From Punctularia strigosozonata HHB-11173 SS5 (lineage: Eukaryota; Basidiomycota; Agaricomycetes; Corticiales; Punctulariaceae): a stretch of 43,078 nt of DNA. Of this stretch, positions 41,541 through 43,078 are shown in pieces. The stretch lies in the NCBI RefSeq assembly GCF_000264995.1, contig NW_006767439.1:1674120-1717197 (forward strand), given 5' to 3'. How positions within the stretch are numbered: the first letter of the stretch is position 1; each line of letters opens with the position of its first letter. Under the pieces are notes generated by a model, which had not been told where the DNA came from, did not search any database, and worked only from the letters and a program-made list of their open reading frames with translations. Position numbers and translations under genes: made by a program.

Positions 41541-42955
41541 TCAGCCTGACCTCCTGGCTGGGACAGGCGTAGAAGTCTTGTTTTTCTTGCTCAACTTTCC
41601 ATTATGTTTGCTGTTGAAATGGCCGTTCAAAGCGGTGGGGTCGAGCGCGTAACCACATTTATGACATATGAGAACACGATACGTAAGGTTGACCGTACAC
41701 TCAGCCTTTCTGAGCAGTTTCGCCATCTTGTCTTCTCCGTCCTGCGTTAACTCATCTCGGCTGAAGTGAACGGTGGCCTGGATCTGTGCAACTTCGGTGT
41801 CGCACTTGTGTTGCCCTATTCCCTGCCAAATGTCCCTAGGGGCATCCTCCCACTCTGACTCCGAGCCAACCTCGATGTCGACATCGTCCTCGTCACCTAA
41901 CACCAACCAGATCTTCTGGTCTTCGTCATCCATACTTTCAGGTTCCTCGTCTCTGAGATGCACCATAGCCATGGGATAGTCAACGTCGTCTATGTTGTAG
42001 TAGTCGAAAAGGGGGCTCGATGGCAGTGTGCCGACTTTAACTTTGCTGTCGTTGTTGAAGTTCTCGGCCTCGGCCTCGTCCTTGTCCTCGTCTTCATCTT
42101 TGTCCCCAAAATTGCTGTCGTCTTCGTCGTCCTTGCCCTCGTACTCATCCTCACCCTCATCCTGGTCCTCGTTGTCATCCTCATCCTCGTTGTGACGCTC
42201 ATCGTCAGCGTCGTCTTCGACTTCGTCGATCAATCTAGACTCACAGCGGGCCTTCTTATGCTGACAAGGAGACGGGCAGGCGGTTTCTTCGTTCGACCTC
42301 TGACGCTTGCTCCCAATGGAGGATGCCCGCTGGAGGGTCTCTGCCTGTGGAGCAGAATGCGGCAGTGGACGCGACTTCTCGTCCTGAGAGGGCCCGCCGG
42401 TCGACAGTGAAGACCGACCCGTGATACGGCGCGTCAGTGAGTCGATCATTCTGACGGCAGCATCAACAGCGGTCTGGGGTTGGAGCTGCTCGTCCGTGGA
42501 ACCAGACGCGACAGTGGACGAGGCAATATGCATCATCATGTGAGTCTACGAATCGTCCACAGTCAGCACAAGGATTAACCAAGACGAAGGGAGCCACTTA
42601 CACGTGCTGCCCGGGCACCTTTGCAGGACCGGCCGCAAGTCCTGCACTGAAAGTCCTCCGTGTTACCGATGCGCGTCGCTCGATGCTTGACGCCGTCAAC
42701 GCGAACGTGCGTCTTCTTTTGGTGGTATTTCTCCACGTGGGCCTTGTAATGATGGTCTTTGTCCTGTGGGTTCGGGCAATACGGGCGATCACAATGATAT
42801 ACCGGGCCCGGCGGGTTGCTCTTGATTGCAGTCCCTTCTTCTGCGGGTGTAGAGGGTTGCGTGGTTGAAAGGGTTGGAGCAACCGGCGTTGACAGAAGAG
42901 CGGGGGAAGACAGCAAAGTGGCATGCCCCGGTATAGGAGGGGGCAGGACTGCCTG
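41541..42955 (-). pseudogene. Copy C: N-terminal zinc-finger part of a third fusion gene, 3' truncated
   Basis: An acceptor near 42958 starts an exon with a Pro/Thr-rich leader, then YHCDRPYC...HVEKYH (C-x4-C...H-x4-H) and FQCRTCGRSC. A 56-nt intron (42546-42601, GTAAGT...CGTAG) joins it in phase 0 to a long exon. That exon has a Ser-rich linker, about 60 residues of almost pure Asp/Glu and then CHKCGYALDPTALNGHFNSKH. The second finger matches copy B's CTICRYALDPERIHGHFNSEH. The finger order and linker positions are the same as in copy B. The frame ends at 41541, shortly after this finger, and no recombinase or helicase part follows. It is therefore a truncated copy or a stand-alone finger gene. 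The 5' end probably lies beyond the window. Confidence 0.65.
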
Positions 42956-43078
42956 CGAGACAGATGGAATGGCAGAGTCTATCGATGACGAAACGATTCT
43001 CGTGTTGCATTGGCGAGTGACGAGAGTGCGCTTGCCAGCACGCGACTACAAGCAGGCAACGATCTGGGCAAGCATTAC

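Noticed and set aside
1-43078. Telomere repeats or chromosome end
   Set aside because: No TTAGGG/CCCTAA array is present; a subtelomeric location is only suggested by the helicase family.

Overview
The window looks like a repeat-rich, gene-poor stretch of a filamentous basidiomycete (Agaricomycete-type) nuclear genome. The evidence is the short 48-81 nt GT-AG introns with CTAAC/CTGAC-like branch sites, TATA-driven promoters, and protein families that I recognise from mushroom-forming fungi: Tnp2/CACTA transposases, Ty1/copia, and zinc-finger/RecQ-helicase fusions. I see no rRNA or tRNA gene and no telomere repeat array. Almost everything is mobile or decaying.

Layout. 0.7-1.3 kb: N-terminal half of a RecQ-like helicase (-). 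2.1-8.9 kb: a CACTA-like (Tnp2) DNA transposon with two multi-exon genes (+). Its 5' part is interrupted by a 601-bp solo-LTR-like insertion carrying an array of TGA(C/G)TCA sites upstream of a TATA box. 9.1-12.1 kb: zinc-finger plus tyrosine-recombinase-like half of a helicase-fusion gene (copy A, -). 12.3-15.2 kb: a large degenerate gene (+) placed head-to-head with copy A. 15.3-15.6 kb: 67-bp tandem repeats. 16.5-20.6 kb: a 5'-truncated copia element (-) with an intact 1192-codon pol frame and one LTR. 20.8-21.25 kb: PHD-like gene fragment. 21.35-28.5 kb: a cluster of seven small genes, several sharing a Zn2Cys6-like cysteine pattern and a C-terminal coiled coil, four on - and then three on +. 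28.4-29.7 kb: minisatellites. 30.0-32.4 kb: a long degenerate gene of unknown function (+). 32.6-39.7 kb: near full-length zinc-finger/recombinase-like/RecQ fusion gene (copy B, -). 39.8-41.5 kb: repeats and AT-rich DNA. 41.5-43 kb: N-terminal zinc-finger part of a third copy (copy C, -).

The central observation is the A/B/C family. Reading the frames across introns gives one architecture: C2H2-like fingers, then a domain with R..E, K, HxxR and GH-x8-Y signatures in the order expected of a tyrosine recombinase, then a RecQ-type helicase, then a Cys/His tail. Copy A is probably one gene cut in two by the CACTA element. The recombinase-helicase fusion, together with its head-to-head partner gene, may be a self-mobilising or subtelomere-maintenance element.

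Five of the unrelated genes continue in the same frame across isolated stop codons. I count 11 TGA, 3 TAA and 1 TAG, each explicable by one C-to-T change (CGA, CAA, CAG). This suggests CpG-type hypermutation or deamination of repeats. Splice sites, frames and family assignments are by eye; no search was run.
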